Made by a program: the position numbers and the translations under genes. Shown here piece after piece: positions 56,452-64,000 of a stretch of 64,000 nucleotides of DNA. The stretch spans positions 124,001-188,000 of the forward strand of contig JPOM01000001.1 of assembly GCA_000733915.1 (NCBI GenBank), given 5' to 3'. The notes beneath the pieces are model-generated. The model did not search any database, had not been told where the DNA came from, and was given only the letters and a program-made list of their open reading frames with translations. The DNA is from Caulobacteraceae bacterium PMMR1 (GTDB taxonomy: Bacteria; Pseudomonadota; Alphaproteobacteria; Caulobacterales; Caulobacteraceae). Position 1 is the stretch's first letter, and every line of letters begins with the position of its first letter.

Positions 56452-56865
56452 TAAGAGCTCAAGGCCTTCCCGAGTTACTTTAAAAATATGTGGTTTCCCC
56501 CATGACACCCCCCACTCACGCCCTATGTGAAGAGCGGTATAGTTCGGAGTGCAGGAGACCCAAATCTCGGGCATAAAATCGTACGTGTCTAAGACGCTCT
56601 GGATGGCGGAAAATCCTTTTGCATCAACCCAGGCGCCATTTACGCTGGCTAAGTCCAGCCTGATCTTATATCTTGTCTGTACTTTTCCCTGCTCTAGATG
56701 TAGCTCGATGTCGTGGACGGCAAAAGAAGAATCACAGGACATGCTCACGATGAGTTCATAATGTCGGGGCCTTTCTGAGTCTCCGTCGTATGCAAAGGCC
56801 ACAGCTGGAAAGAGTGCAAAAACCGAGCACCAGCCAGCAACCCGACGTGAGACGAGGCTCAACAT
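56392..56865 (-). CDS. Secreted protein of unknown family, copy A2, extended into the IS
   Basis: 157 residues from the ATG at 56865. It is highly similar to A1 over its whole length. Instead of stopping after REGLEL, it continues LGSKPNHALEAGGQIMIPAP because the IS inserted in the stop codon, so about 20 residues are encoded by the IS end. It has SFAVHD where A1 has WFAVHD. Probably still folded and exported, but this is uncertain. Confidence 0.65.
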   Translation of the reverse strand: MLSLVSRRVAGWCSVFALFPAVAFAYDGDSERPRHYELIVSMSCDSSFAVHDIELHLEQGKVQTRYKIRLDLASVNGAWVDAKGFSAIQSVLDTYDFMPEIWVSCTPNYTALHIGREWGVSWGKPHIFKVTREGLELLGSKPNHALEAGGQIMIPAP

Positions 56866-56981
56866 GCGGGCAGCATATTCCGGTCTACGCCCGGCGCGCA
56901 TATGATTGCCCTCCTACAAAGCACAGCGTAACGAGCGAGGGAAGCTCACCTTCGTTAGCCGTAGAGATTTGCCGCATCGGC

Positions 56982-57455
56982 TTATAGCCGCCGCTTTAAT
57001 GGACGGCTTATCAATTCTACGGTTTCCGGAGTCACCTTCAGAATGGCCGGTAATTCCCCCAAAATCGGCCAATCAGGTCCTAAGAACAGGGCGACATAGC
57101 CCGGATTGCAGGACGCCGAAATCCTGGGTATAAAGTCTAAATCGTTCAATACCTTCTGCATCACAGAAGCGCTTTTTGGATCAACCGGAGCGCCATTCAC
57201 TCTGGCCAAATTCAACCGTCTCTTATACTTCGTCTCTTTTTCGCCCTCCTCAATGTGCAGCTCGATATCCCTGACAGCAAAGGAAGGATCACAGGACAGG
57301 CGCGCGATCACCTCATGGTGTCGGGGCCCTTCTGGGAGTCCGTCGAATTCGTGTCGGGGCCCTACCGGGCGTCCGTCGTACGCCCAGGCGATCGCGGGCA
57401 AGAGTGCAAAGAAGGAGCACCAGCCAGCAACTCGACGTGAGGCGAGGCTCAGCAT
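56982..57455 (-). CDS. Secreted protein of unknown family, copy B2
   Basis: 157 residues from the ATG at 57455. It is nearly identical to B1, with an extra 11 residues (RPVGPRHEFDG-type) just after the signal peptide, caused by a 33-bp tandem duplication. The signal peptide and C-terminal RPLKRRL are conserved. The 138 bp to cca hold cassette-end sequence and J3. Confidence 0.68.
   Translation of the reverse strand: MLSLASRRVAGWCSFFALLPAIAWAYDGRPVGPRHEFDGLPEGPRHHEVIARLSCDPSFAVRDIELHIEEGEKETKYKRRLNLARVNGAPVDPKSASVMQKVLNDLDFIPRISASCNPGYVALFLGPDWPILGELPAILKVTPETVELISRPLKRRL
57318..57383. repeat. 33-bp tandem duplication inside B2
   Basis: Two near-identical 33-bp units (57318-57350 and 57351-57383), each starting GTGTCGGGGCCCT. 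The first ends in GAATTC. B1 has only one unit. The frame is kept. Confidence 0.85.
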
Positions 57456-57577
57456 ACAGGCCCCATATCTCGGTCTACGGACGGCGCGGGCATAGGCGCA
57501 CCCCAAAAAAGTATAGCCTAAGCTTCTACCGGGACGCAGTGCGCCCATCAACGCGGATCACGTTCACGAAGACGTTC

Positions 57578-57629
57578 AGGACGGCGACGCGCATCAGTAG
57601 GCGATCCCCTGGGCCACGGCCTTCAGCCG
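57578..57629. repeat. Junction repeat J3 (native cca end)
   Basis: It comprises the last codons of cca and the first codons of what was the amidotransferase gene (MRVAVL). It is 52 bp, matching J1. After MRVAVL the sequence leaves the amidotransferase and becomes cassette-end sequence. Confidence 0.9.
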
Positions 57630-58847
57630 CTCCAATACGGCGAGCTTGTCGTCGGGGAAGTCGAGATCGACCCACCACGCCTCGACCTCGCGCCGCACCT
57701 GCCCCACGAGGGGCCCTTCCGGCACGCCGGCGGCCTTGATCTCCTGGCCCGACAAGGGGAACGGCGGCGGCGCCCAGGTCTCGGCGAAGACGTAGAGCAT
57801 GCGCCACTGCGGCCAGGTGACCGGCCTGGCCTGCGCCCAGGCCAGCTTCACCCGATCCCTGAAGCCCTGGCGTCCCAGGCGATAGAGCGCCCGGCGGGCC
57901 TCGCGGGGCGACATCCAGCTGGTCAGCCGCGTCGGCCCCTCTCCCGTCGCCGCCAACCAGCGGGCGCGCAGCGCGTTGGAGACCTTCAGCCGGTCCGCCG
58001 TCGCGGCGACCGCTGCAGGATCGTCGGCCAGCAGGGCCAGAAGGCGCAGCTCCGGGTCGGGCGCCTCGAACAGCTGGGTGGCCTCGACCTCCACCAGGCC
58101 CTCGATCCGCGCCAGGCCCTGGGCTTGGGGCAGGAGCGCCGCGAGCACGCCCGTCGCCGCCATCAGCCTGAGCGCCGGGCGGGGGTCGTCCGCCGCCATG
58201 AGCTTCAGGAGCTCCTTGCCGATCCGCTCGCCGGACAGCCGGGCCAGCCCCGCTTTCAGCGCCGCGCACGCCGCCAGGGCCGCGGGGTCCGCCTCGCCCC
58301 GGCCATAGCGGGCGAAGAAGCGGAAGAAGCGCAGGATGCGCAGATAGTCCTCGCGGATGCGGGTCTCAGGGTCGCCCACGAACACGATCCGGCCCGCCCG
58401 GGCGTCCTCGATCCCGCCGCCGGTGGGGTCGTGCAGCGTCCCATCGGGCTCCAGGTAGAGCGCGTTCAGGCGGAAGTCGCGCCGGGCGGCGTCCTCGGCC
58501 CAGTCGGCGGTCCAGGCCACCACCGCGCGGCGGCCGTCGGTCTGCACGTCTCGCCGCAGCGTCGTGATCTCGACGGGCTTGCCGGACGCAAGGGCGGTCA
58601 AGGTGCCGTGCTCGATGCCGGTCGCGACCGACTTGATCCCCGCCCGCGCCAGCGCTTCGGCGACCTCGGAGGGAAGGAGCGGGGTGGCGATGTCGACGTC
58701 GTCCACCGGTCGGCGCAGGAGGGCGTCGCGCACGCAGCCGCCCACGAAGCGCGCGCAGCCGACCCCGCCCTGCGCCTCCAGCGCCGCGATCACGGCCAGG
58801 ACGCCGGGCTCGCTCATCCAGGGCTGCGGCGGCAGGCGCTCGGTCAT
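57594..58847 (-). CDS. cca: CCA tRNA nucleotidyltransferase / poly(A) polymerase family
   Basis: 417 residues. The catalytic head is FVGGCVRDALLRRPVDDVDIATPLLP (GG and DxD), then TLTALASGKPVEITTLRRDV, AARRDFRLNALYLEPDGTLHD and DYLRILRFFRFFARYGRGEADP. It adds or repairs CCA at tRNA 3' ends. The C-terminal end AVAQGIAY and its stop serve as the boundary of the neighbouring cassette island. Confidence 0.95.
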   Translation of the reverse strand: MTERLPPQPWMSEPGVLAVIAALEAQGGVGCARFVGGCVRDALLRRPVDDVDIATPLLPSEVAEALARAGIKSVATGIEHGTLTALASGKPVEITTLRRDVQTDGRRAVVAWTADWAEDAARRDFRLNALYLEPDGTLHDPTGGGIEDARAGRIVFVGDPETRIREDYLRILRFFRFFARYGRGEADPAALAACAALKAGLARLSGERIGKELLKLMAADDPRPALRLMAATGVLAALLPQAQGLARIEGLVEVEATQLFEAPDPELRLLALLADDPAAVAATADRLKVSNALRARWLAATGEGPTRLTSWMSPREARRALYRLGRQGFRDRVKLAWAQARPVTWPQWRMLYVFAETWAPPPFPLSGQEIKAAGVPEGPLVGQVRREVEAWWVDLDFPDDKLAVLERLKAVAQGIAY

Positions 58848-58878
58848 GCGCCGTATCTAGGCCGCCCAGAGCGTCGGC

Positions 58879-60519
58879 TCAAACGCGGGCGAGGTCTGCG
58901 ATCAGGGCGGCGGTGGAGGGATCGTGCGCGCCCTGCGCCCCCCTGTCCCACTCGCGCAGGACCTGGACGGCCAGGCTCTTGCCGAGCTCCACCCCCCACT
59001 GGTCGAAGCTGTTCACGCCCCAGAGCACGCCCTCCACGAAGGTCTTGTGCTCGTAAAGGGCGATCAGGGCGCCCAGCGTCTCCGGCGTCAGGGCCTCCAG
59101 GAGGATGAAGGTCGAGGGCCGATCGCCGGGAAAGGTGCGCTGGGGGGCGAGACTGGCGATCTCGGCCTCGGACGCGCCCCGGCCGGCGAGCTCGGCGCGG
59201 ACCTCCGCCTCGCGGCGTCCGATCATCAGGGCTTCGGCCTGGGCGATGGCGTTGGCCAGAAGCTTGCGGTGCAGGTCGGCGGGGCCGTCCATCGGCGCGC
59301 GCACCGCTACGATGTCGACCGGGATCACGTCCGTGCCCTGATGCAGCAGCTGGAAGAAGGCGTGCTGGCCGTTGGTGCCGGCGTCGCCGAAGACGACCGG
59401 GGCGGAGGCGCGGGGCAGGGGCCGCCCGTCCGCCCCCACGCGCTTGCCGTTCGACTCCATCTCGAGCTGCTGCAGGAAGGCGGGCAGCAGGCGCAGGCGC
59501 TGGGCGTAGGGCGTGACGGCGCGGGCGCCGCGGCCAAGGCCGTTCCGGTTCAGGACCTGGGCCAGGGCCATCAGCACCGGGGCGTTCGCCTCCAGCGGCG
59601 CCTCGCGGAAGTGGCGGTCCATGGCCCGGGCGCCGGCCAAGACCCCCTCGAAGGCCTGAAACCCCAGCGCCACGGCGCAGCTGAGCCCGACGGCGGACCA
59701 GACCGAGAAGCGGCCGCCGACCCAGTCCCAGAAGGCGAAGACCCGTTCGGGGTCGACGCCGAACGCCTCGGCCCGCTTCGGCGCGGCCGAGACGGCGGCG
59801 AAATGCGCCCGGGCGCCGGTCTCGCCCAGCGCCTCCCGCAGCCAGGCGCGCGCCACCTCGGCGTTGGCGAGCGTCTCCAGCGTGGTGAAGGTCTTGGACA
59901 CCACGACCACGAGGGTCCGGGCGGGGTCGAGGCCCGCCAGCGCAGCCGTGATCTCGGCGCCGTCGACATTGGCCGCGAAGCGCAGCTCGATCTCGGGCGG
60001 GACGGGCTTCAGCGCCTCCCAGACCAGCCGCGGGCCGAGGTCGGAGCCGCCGATGCCGATGTGCACGATGGCGCTGAACCGCTCGCCGGTGCTCCCGCGC
60101 AAGGCGCCGGAGCCGATGGCGTCCGCGAGCGCCCGCATGCGCTGCAGCCCCTCTGCGACCGCCGCCGAGACCGGCTCGCCCTTGGCGGTGTAGGCATCCC
60201 CCGGGGCGGCGCGGAGCGCGGGGTGCAGCACCGCCCGGTCCTCGCTGACATTGACCGCCTCGCCGCCGAACAGCCGCGCCCGGGCGCCGGCGACGTCGCA
60301 GGCCTCGGCGAGGGCGATCCCCGCGGCCAGGGTCTCCCGCGAGAGCGGCTGCTTGGAGAGGTCCAGCCTCAGGCCGGCCGCCTGCAGCGTCAGGCGCGCG
60401 ACCCGGTCCGGCTCCGCCTCGAAGAGGCTGAGCAGGCTCCGCCCGGCGGCCGCCTCCGCGGCGCGGTCGAAGGCGGCCCAGGCGAGGTCGCGGGCGGCGG
60501 CGGCGGTCGCGTCGGTCAT
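58879..60519 (-). CDS. pgi: Glucose-6-phosphate isomerase
   Basis: 546 residues. PGI signatures are HIGIGGSDLGPRLVWEAL, FTTLETLANAEVARAW, VGGRFSVWSAVGLSCAVAL, VFGDAGTNGQHAFFQLLHQG and GVNSFDQWGVELGK, with the catalytic Glu, His and Lys in these segments. It interconverts glucose-6-P and fructose-6-P. 31 bp upstream of cca on the same strand. Confidence 0.97.
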   Translation of the reverse strand: MTDATAAAARDLAWAAFDRAAEAAAGRSLLSLFEAEPDRVARLTLQAAGLRLDLSKQPLSRETLAAGIALAEACDVAGARARLFGGEAVNVSEDRAVLHPALRAAPGDAYTAKGEPVSAAVAEGLQRMRALADAIGSGALRGSTGERFSAIVHIGIGGSDLGPRLVWEALKPVPPEIELRFAANVDGAEITAALAGLDPARTLVVVVSKTFTTLETLANAEVARAWLREALGETGARAHFAAVSAAPKRAEAFGVDPERVFAFWDWVGGRFSVWSAVGLSCAVALGFQAFEGVLAGARAMDRHFREAPLEANAPVLMALAQVLNRNGLGRGARAVTPYAQRLRLLPAFLQQLEMESNGKRVGADGRPLPRASAPVVFGDAGTNGQHAFFQLLHQGTDVIPVDIVAVRAPMDGPADLHRKLLANAIAQAEALMIGRREAEVRAELAGRGASEAEIASLAPQRTFPGDRPSTFILLEALTPETLGALIALYEHKTFVEGVLWGVNSFDQWGVELGKSLAVQVLREWDRGAQGAHDPSTAALIADLARV

Positions 60520-60630
60520 GGGCGGGGCGCGTCCAGATTGTCGCAGGGCGGGCGCTTCTTAGCCAGCCGCGGGCGTCAGGGCGAGGGGCGTTCGGCGAGG
60601 GGCGCGCTTGCGCCCCGCCGCCCCGGCGGT

Positions 60631-61374
60631 ATGACCGCGGCGATGCGGGCCTCCCTCCAAGCGTTCTGGCGCTTCCTGACCGGCATGGACGAGCGCGCCT
60701 GGCGCGCGGTGGGGGTGACGGTCGGCCTTTTCGCCTCCGTCGCCCTGGTCTTCCTGGTGGGCAAGACGGCGCTCGGCATCGGCACGGAACAGGCGATCGA
60801 GGCCTGGCTGAAGGGCTTCTCCGGCAGCCCGTGGGGACTGCCCGCCGCCATCCTGGTCTTCACCGTCACCGCCTTCATCGGCGCGCCGCAGTTCCTGCTG
60901 ATCGCCGCCTGCGTGGTCGCCTTCGGGCCCTGGCTGGGCTTCCTCTACAGCTGGATTGCGACGGTGGCCTCGGCGGGGGTCACCTTCTACGTCGGCCGAC
61001 TCGCGGGCGGCCGCACCTTGAACCGGCTGGGCGGCCGGCATCTGCACCAGATCTCGGAGTTCGTGGGCAAGAACGCCTTCGTGGGCTCCTTCATCATCCG
61101 CAATGTGCCGTCCGCGCCGTTCGTGCTGGTCAACATGGCGTTTGGCGTATCGCGCGCCTCTTTCACGGGCTTTCTGGCCGGCTGCGCCCTGGGCGTCTTG
61201 CCCAAGACCGCCCTGGTCGCCCTGTTCGGGCGCTCGTTCATGGCCATCGCCGTGGGCAAGGACTGGCGGGGCGCGCTGGCGCTCACGGTGATAAGCTTTG
61301 CCTGGCTCGGGCTCATGCTCCTGGCCCGCCGCGCCCTGCAATCCCGCCTCGCCCCGACCTCAAGAGATGCATGA
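60631..61374 (+). CDS. TVP38/TMEM64 family membrane protein
   Basis: 247 residues with about six hydrophobic segments. The VTT/SNARE-associated core is AFIGAPQFLLIAACVVAFGPWLGFLYSWIATVASAGVTFYVGR, followed by ISEFVGKNAFVGSFIIRNVPSAPFVLVNMAFG. The family is related to DedA and linked to lipid scrambling or transport. Divergent from pgi. Confidence 0.9.
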   Translation: MTAAMRASLQAFWRFLTGMDERAWRAVGVTVGLFASVALVFLVGKTALGIGTEQAIEAWLKGFSGSPWGLPAAILVFTVTAFIGAPQFLLIAACVVAFGPWLGFLYSWIATVASAGVTFYVGRLAGGRTLNRLGGRHLHQISEFVGKNAFVGSFIIRNVPSAPFVLVNMAFGVSRASFTGFLAGCALGVLPKTALVALFGRSFMAIAVGKDWRGALALTVISFAWLGLMLLARRALQSRLAPTSRDA

Positions 61375-61375
61375 C

Positions 61376-61996
61376 ATGCTGAAGCTGTTCTTCGCCGCCG
61401 GCGCCTGCTCGCTCGCCTCGCACATCGCCCTGGAGGAGGCGGGCGCGACCTACGAGACGGAGCGGGTCGACCTCTCCAAGGGCCAGCAGCGCTCGCCGGA
61501 GTACCTGCGCGTGAACCCGGAGGGCCGCGTCCCCGCCCTGGTCACCGACCGGGGGGTGCTGACCCAGAGCCCGGCGATCCTGGCCTTCATCGCTCAGAGC
61601 TTTCCGGAGGCTGGGCTGGCGCCCCTCGACGACCCCTTCGCCTTCGCCGACATGCAGGCCTTCAACGTGTGGCTGACCAGCCACGTGCACATCGCCTACG
61701 CGCACGTGTTCCGGCCCGCGCGCTTCGGCGACGAAGCCGCGGCGGAGGCCATGAAGGTCAAGGCGTTGGAGACCCTGTCGGAGTCCTTCGCCCGGGTCGC
61801 TGAGCGCCTGGGCGACGGGCGCGCGTGGGTGCACGGCGGCTTCACCATCTCCGACCCCTACCTCTACGTCTTCGAGCGTTGGGCCGGGCGCGTCGGCGTG
61901 GCCCTGCCCGAGGCGGCGCAGGCGCACATGCGGCGCCTCGACGCCCGCCCCGCCACCCGCCGGGCGCTTCAGGCCGAGGGCCTGACGCCGGTCTGA
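61376..61996 (+). CDS. Glutathione S-transferase family protein
   Basis: 206 residues from the ATG at 61376; an ATG at 61367 would overlap the upstream stop. MLKLFFAAGACSLASHIALE has the beta-class Cys (residue 10) and His, then GRVPALVTDRGVLTQSPAILAFIA with the GSH site. C-terminal HGGFTISDPYLYVFERWA is typical of bacterial beta GSTs. Confidence 0.93.
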   Translation: MLKLFFAAGACSLASHIALEEAGATYETERVDLSKGQQRSPEYLRVNPEGRVPALVTDRGVLTQSPAILAFIAQSFPEAGLAPLDDPFAFADMQAFNVWLTSHVHIAYAHVFRPARFGDEAAAEAMKVKALETLSESFARVAERLGDGRAWVHGGFTISDPYLYVFERWAGRVGVALPEAAQAHMRRLDARPATRRALQAEGLTPV

Positions 61997-62000
61997 GCGC

Positions 62001-62813
62001 GTGCCGGCCTTCGTCCGCCGCTACGAGGAGGCCGAGCCGCAGCGGGTGAACCGCTGGCTGGCGCAGGCGGGCGTGTGCTCCCGGCGCGAAGCCGAGGCGC
62101 TGATCGCGGCGGGGCGCGTGCGCATCGACGGCGAGGTGGTGGCCGACGCCGGCCGAAAGATCGCGCCAGGCCAAACCCTGACGCTCGAGCCGGATGCGGG
62201 CGACGCGCCCGCGGACGGGTTCAGCCAGCCGGGCCCCTTCACCGCCGTGCTGCATAAGCCGGTCGGGGTGGTCTCCGCCCAGCCGGAGAGGGGTCAGACG
62301 CCGGCCGTGCGCCTGCTCACCCGCGAGGCCCTGGTGGGATCGAGCCCGCTGATCCCCGGCCGGGAGGTGCGCCTGGCGCCTCTCGGACGTCTGGACCAGG
62401 ATTCCCGGGGGCTGCTGCTGCTCTCCACCGACGGCGTGCTGGCCAAGGCGGTGATCGGGCCGCAGTCCGCGCTGGACAAGGAGTATCTGGTGCGGGTCGA
62501 GGGACGCATTGACGCCGGGGTCATGGCGCGCCTTCGGCACGGGCTGAGCCTGGACGGCCGGGCGCTGAAGCCCGCGGAGGTCACGACGGTCGCCGCCGGC
62601 CGGCTGCGCTTCGTGCTGCGCGAAGGGCGCAACCGCCAGATCCGCCGCATGTGCGAGCTGGTCGGCCTGCGCGTGACGGACCTCTACCGCACCCGCATCG
62701 GTCCCCTGCGCCTGCTTGACCTGCCCGAGCGCCGATGGCGGGTCCTGACGCGCGAGGAGCGGGCGGCCCTTCTGGCTGTGTCCGACCCTAGAACAGCACC
62801 CGCGGGTTCATGA
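62001..62813 (+). CDS. rRNA pseudouridine synthase, RsuA/RluF family
   Basis: 270 residues from a GTG. An S4 domain (RVNRWLAQAGVCSRREAEALIAAGRVRIDGEVV) precedes the synthase: LHKPVGVVSAQPE, catalytic Asp in PLGRLDQDSRGLLLLS, and FVLREGRNRQIRRMCELVGL. It is closest to RluF/RsuA-type enzymes; the modified site is not certain. Starts 4 bp after the GST gene. The last 26 bp overlap the convergent oxidase. Confidence 0.92.
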   Translation: MPAFVRRYEEAEPQRVNRWLAQAGVCSRREAEALIAAGRVRIDGEVVADAGRKIAPGQTLTLEPDAGDAPADGFSQPGPFTAVLHKPVGVVSAQPERGQTPAVRLLTREALVGSSPLIPGREVRLAPLGRLDQDSRGLLLLSTDGVLAKAVIGPQSALDKEYLVRVEGRIDAGVMARLRHGLSLDGRALKPAEVTTVAAGRLRFVLREGRNRQIRRMCELVGLRVTDLYRTRIGPLRLLDLPERRWRVLTREERAALLAVSDPRTAPAGS

Positions 62814-64000
62814 TCCCCTTGGGGTCGAGCGCGCGGCGGATCGCGCGCATGGTCTCGACCTCCACCGGGTCCTTGTAGCGCAGCGCCTCCTGCGACTTCA
62901 TCGATCCGAGGCCGTGCTCGGCGGAGATCGAGCCGCCCAGGCGATGCGCCACATCGTGCACGGCCCGGGAGCCCTGATCCCGCAGCGCGGCGTGCGCCTC
63001 GGGGTCGCCGCCCTCGGGCCCCAGCACGTCGTAGTGGATGTTTCCGTCGCCCACGTGGCCGAAGGCGACGATGCGGGCGCGGGGCGAGAGCGCGCGCACG
63101 GCCGCGTCCGCCTGGGCCAGGAAGCGCGGGACCTCGGCCACCGGCACGGCGACGTCGTGCTTCCAGGCGGGCCCCTCGGGCTTCTGGGCGGCGGACTGGC
63201 CTTCGCGCAGCGCCCAGAAGGCGTGCGCCTGGGCCTGCGAGGCCGCGATCGCCGCGTCCTGCACCAGGCCGTCCTCCAGCGCGCGCGCGAGCAGGCCTTC
63301 CAGCACGGCCTCCGCCTGGCCCTCCGCGGCCGTGGCGAGCTCGATCAGCACGTACCAGGCGTGCAGCTGAGCCAGGGGCTCGCGGGCGGCGGGGATGCGC
63401 TCCACCGCAAGGCCCACGCCCAGGCGTCCCATCAGCTCGAAGGCCTCCACCGCCCCGCCGCTCTCCGCCTTGGCGCGGCCGAGCAGGGCCAGCGCCGCCT
63501 CCGGGCTCGCCAGCCCGACGATGGCCACGGCGCGCGAGGCCAGCCGGGGGAAGAGCTTCAGCGCCGCCGCCGTCACCACGCCCAGGGCGCCCTCCGCCCC
63601 GATCAGGAGCTGCTTCAGGTCGTAGCCGGTGTTGTCCTTGCGCAGCCGCTTCAGGCCCCTCAGCACGCGGCCGTCGGGCAGCACCGCCTCCAGCCCCAGG
63701 ACCAGGGCGCGCATGGTCCCGTAGCGCAGCACGGCGGTCCCGCCCGCATTGGTCGAGACCAGGCCGCCGATGGTCGCCGTCCCCTGCGACGCCAGGCTGA
63801 GGGGGAAGGTCCGCCCGGCCGCCTCCGCCGCGTCGCGCACCGCCTGCAGGGTGCAGCCCGCCTCGGCGACCAGCACGTCGTCGTCGGGCGAGACGGCGCG
63901 GATGGCCCGCATCCGCTCCAACGAAAGCAGCACCTCGCCCTGCGGGATCTGGCCGCCGACCAGGCCGGTGTTGCCGCCCTGAGGGGTGATGGCGAGCCCC
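62788..64000 (-). CDS. FAD-linked oxidase, GlcD/D-lactate dehydrogenase-type (N-terminus cut by window)
   Basis: 404 residues visible; the frame continues past the window edge, beginning GLAITPQGGNTGLVGGQIPQ, the PP-loop part of the FAD-binding domain. Then NAGGTAVLRYGTMRALVLGLEAVLPDG (FAD) and the C-terminal HVGDGNIHYDV and SAEHGLGSMK. It oxidises a 2-hydroxyacid such as D-lactate, D-2-hydroxyglutarate or glycolate; which one is not clear. Confidence 0.9.
   Translation of the reverse strand, partial: GLAITPQGGNTGLVGGQIPQGEVLLSLERMRAIRAVSPDDDVLVAEAGCTLQAVRDAAEAAGRTFPLSLASQGTATIGGLVSTNAGGTAVLRYGTMRALVLGLEAVLPDGRVLRGLKRLRKDNTGYDLKQLLIGAEGALGVVTAAALKLFPRLASRAVAIVGLASPEAALALLGRAKAESGGAVEAFELMGRLGVGLAVERIPAAREPLAQLHAWYVLIELATAAEGQAEAVLEGLLARALEDGLVQDAAIAASQAQAHAFWALREGQSAAQKPEGPAWKHDVAVPVAEVPRFLAQADAAVRALSPRARIVAFGHVGDGNIHYDVLGPEGGDPEAHAALRDQGSRAVHDVAHRLGGSISAEHGLGSMKSQEALRYKDPVEVETMRAIRRALDPKGIMNPRVLF

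Noticed and set aside
54294-57629. CRISPR array from the three junction repeats
   Set aside because: Repeats are ~52 bp with spacings of 1.2 and 2 kb holding genes, and they derive from the cca end.

Overview
The window is GC-rich chromosomal DNA from an alphaproteobacterium, most likely order Caulobacterales (Caulobacter/Phenylobacterium-like). Evidence: a complete PhyR-NepR-EcfG-PhyK general stress response locus, a cpaA-F/tadBC tight-adherence pilus operon, an ileS-lspA-DUF3035 block, NDUFAF5-type methyltransferase, DUF1489, DUF1178 and DUF1328 genes, and a housekeeping promoter resembling the Caulobacter consensus. No rRNA, tRNA or CRISPR is visible. This assignment is inference from gene content and order.

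Layout. 1-9.2 kb: VOC protein, proline catabolism (putA), a divergent DUF2945/hemerythrin pair, then a DUF1178-nitrilase-glutaredoxin-comF group, a methyltransferase and mutT. 9.2-9.6 kb: a tiny minus-strand transcription unit whose ribosome-binding site complements 17 nt of the 16S rRNA tail. 9.6-18 kb: RusA-like nuclease, two secreted/periplasmic metallopeptidases (M28, M1), an amino acid permease, a hydrolase and a GST; together these suit use of peptides and amino acids. 18-25 kb: dapB, DUF1489, then stress genes (DUF1328, sodB, two membrane-stress proteins, phyR, nepR-ecfG-phyK, entericidin). Several carry sequences matching the EcfG promoter GGAAC-N16/17-CGTT. 25-28.2 kb: gap, argB, a gutted HAD gene, dapD. 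28.3-37.3 kb: cpaA-B-C-D-E-F-tadB-tadC without a pilin gene. 37.3-44.2 kb: thiE, ileS, lspA, DUF3035, coaBC, dut. 44.2-48.9 kb: molybdenum cofactor genes (mocA-like, moaA-D-E-B-C, moeA); xdhC lies further on. 48.9-51.1 kb: ahpD-ahpC divergent from oxyR. 51-54.3 kb: ybaB, xdhC, corA, a glutamine amidotransferase. 54.3-57.6 kb: an AT-richer accessory island inserted at the cca/amidotransferase junction. It is two tandem copies of a cassette of two unknown secreted proteins, bounded by three copies of a ~52-bp junction repeat and carrying one IS5-family element. 57.6-64 kb: cca, pgi, a TVP38-type membrane protein, GST, an RsuA-type pseudouridine synthase and a partial FAD-linked oxidase.

The most interesting observations are the repeat-bounded cassette island at cca, the 17-nt anti-Shine-Dalgarno match driving a 19-codon ORF, the set of EcfG-type promoters including a possible GGTT -10 variant, and the HAD gene remnant. 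Six genes (hemerythrin, M28 peptidase, alpha/beta hydrolase, ileS, mocA-like, amidotransferase) each seem to lack a single base, mostly in or beside G/C runs. Because this includes essential ileS, consensus sequencing error is the likeliest cause, and those six reading frames should be read as joined.
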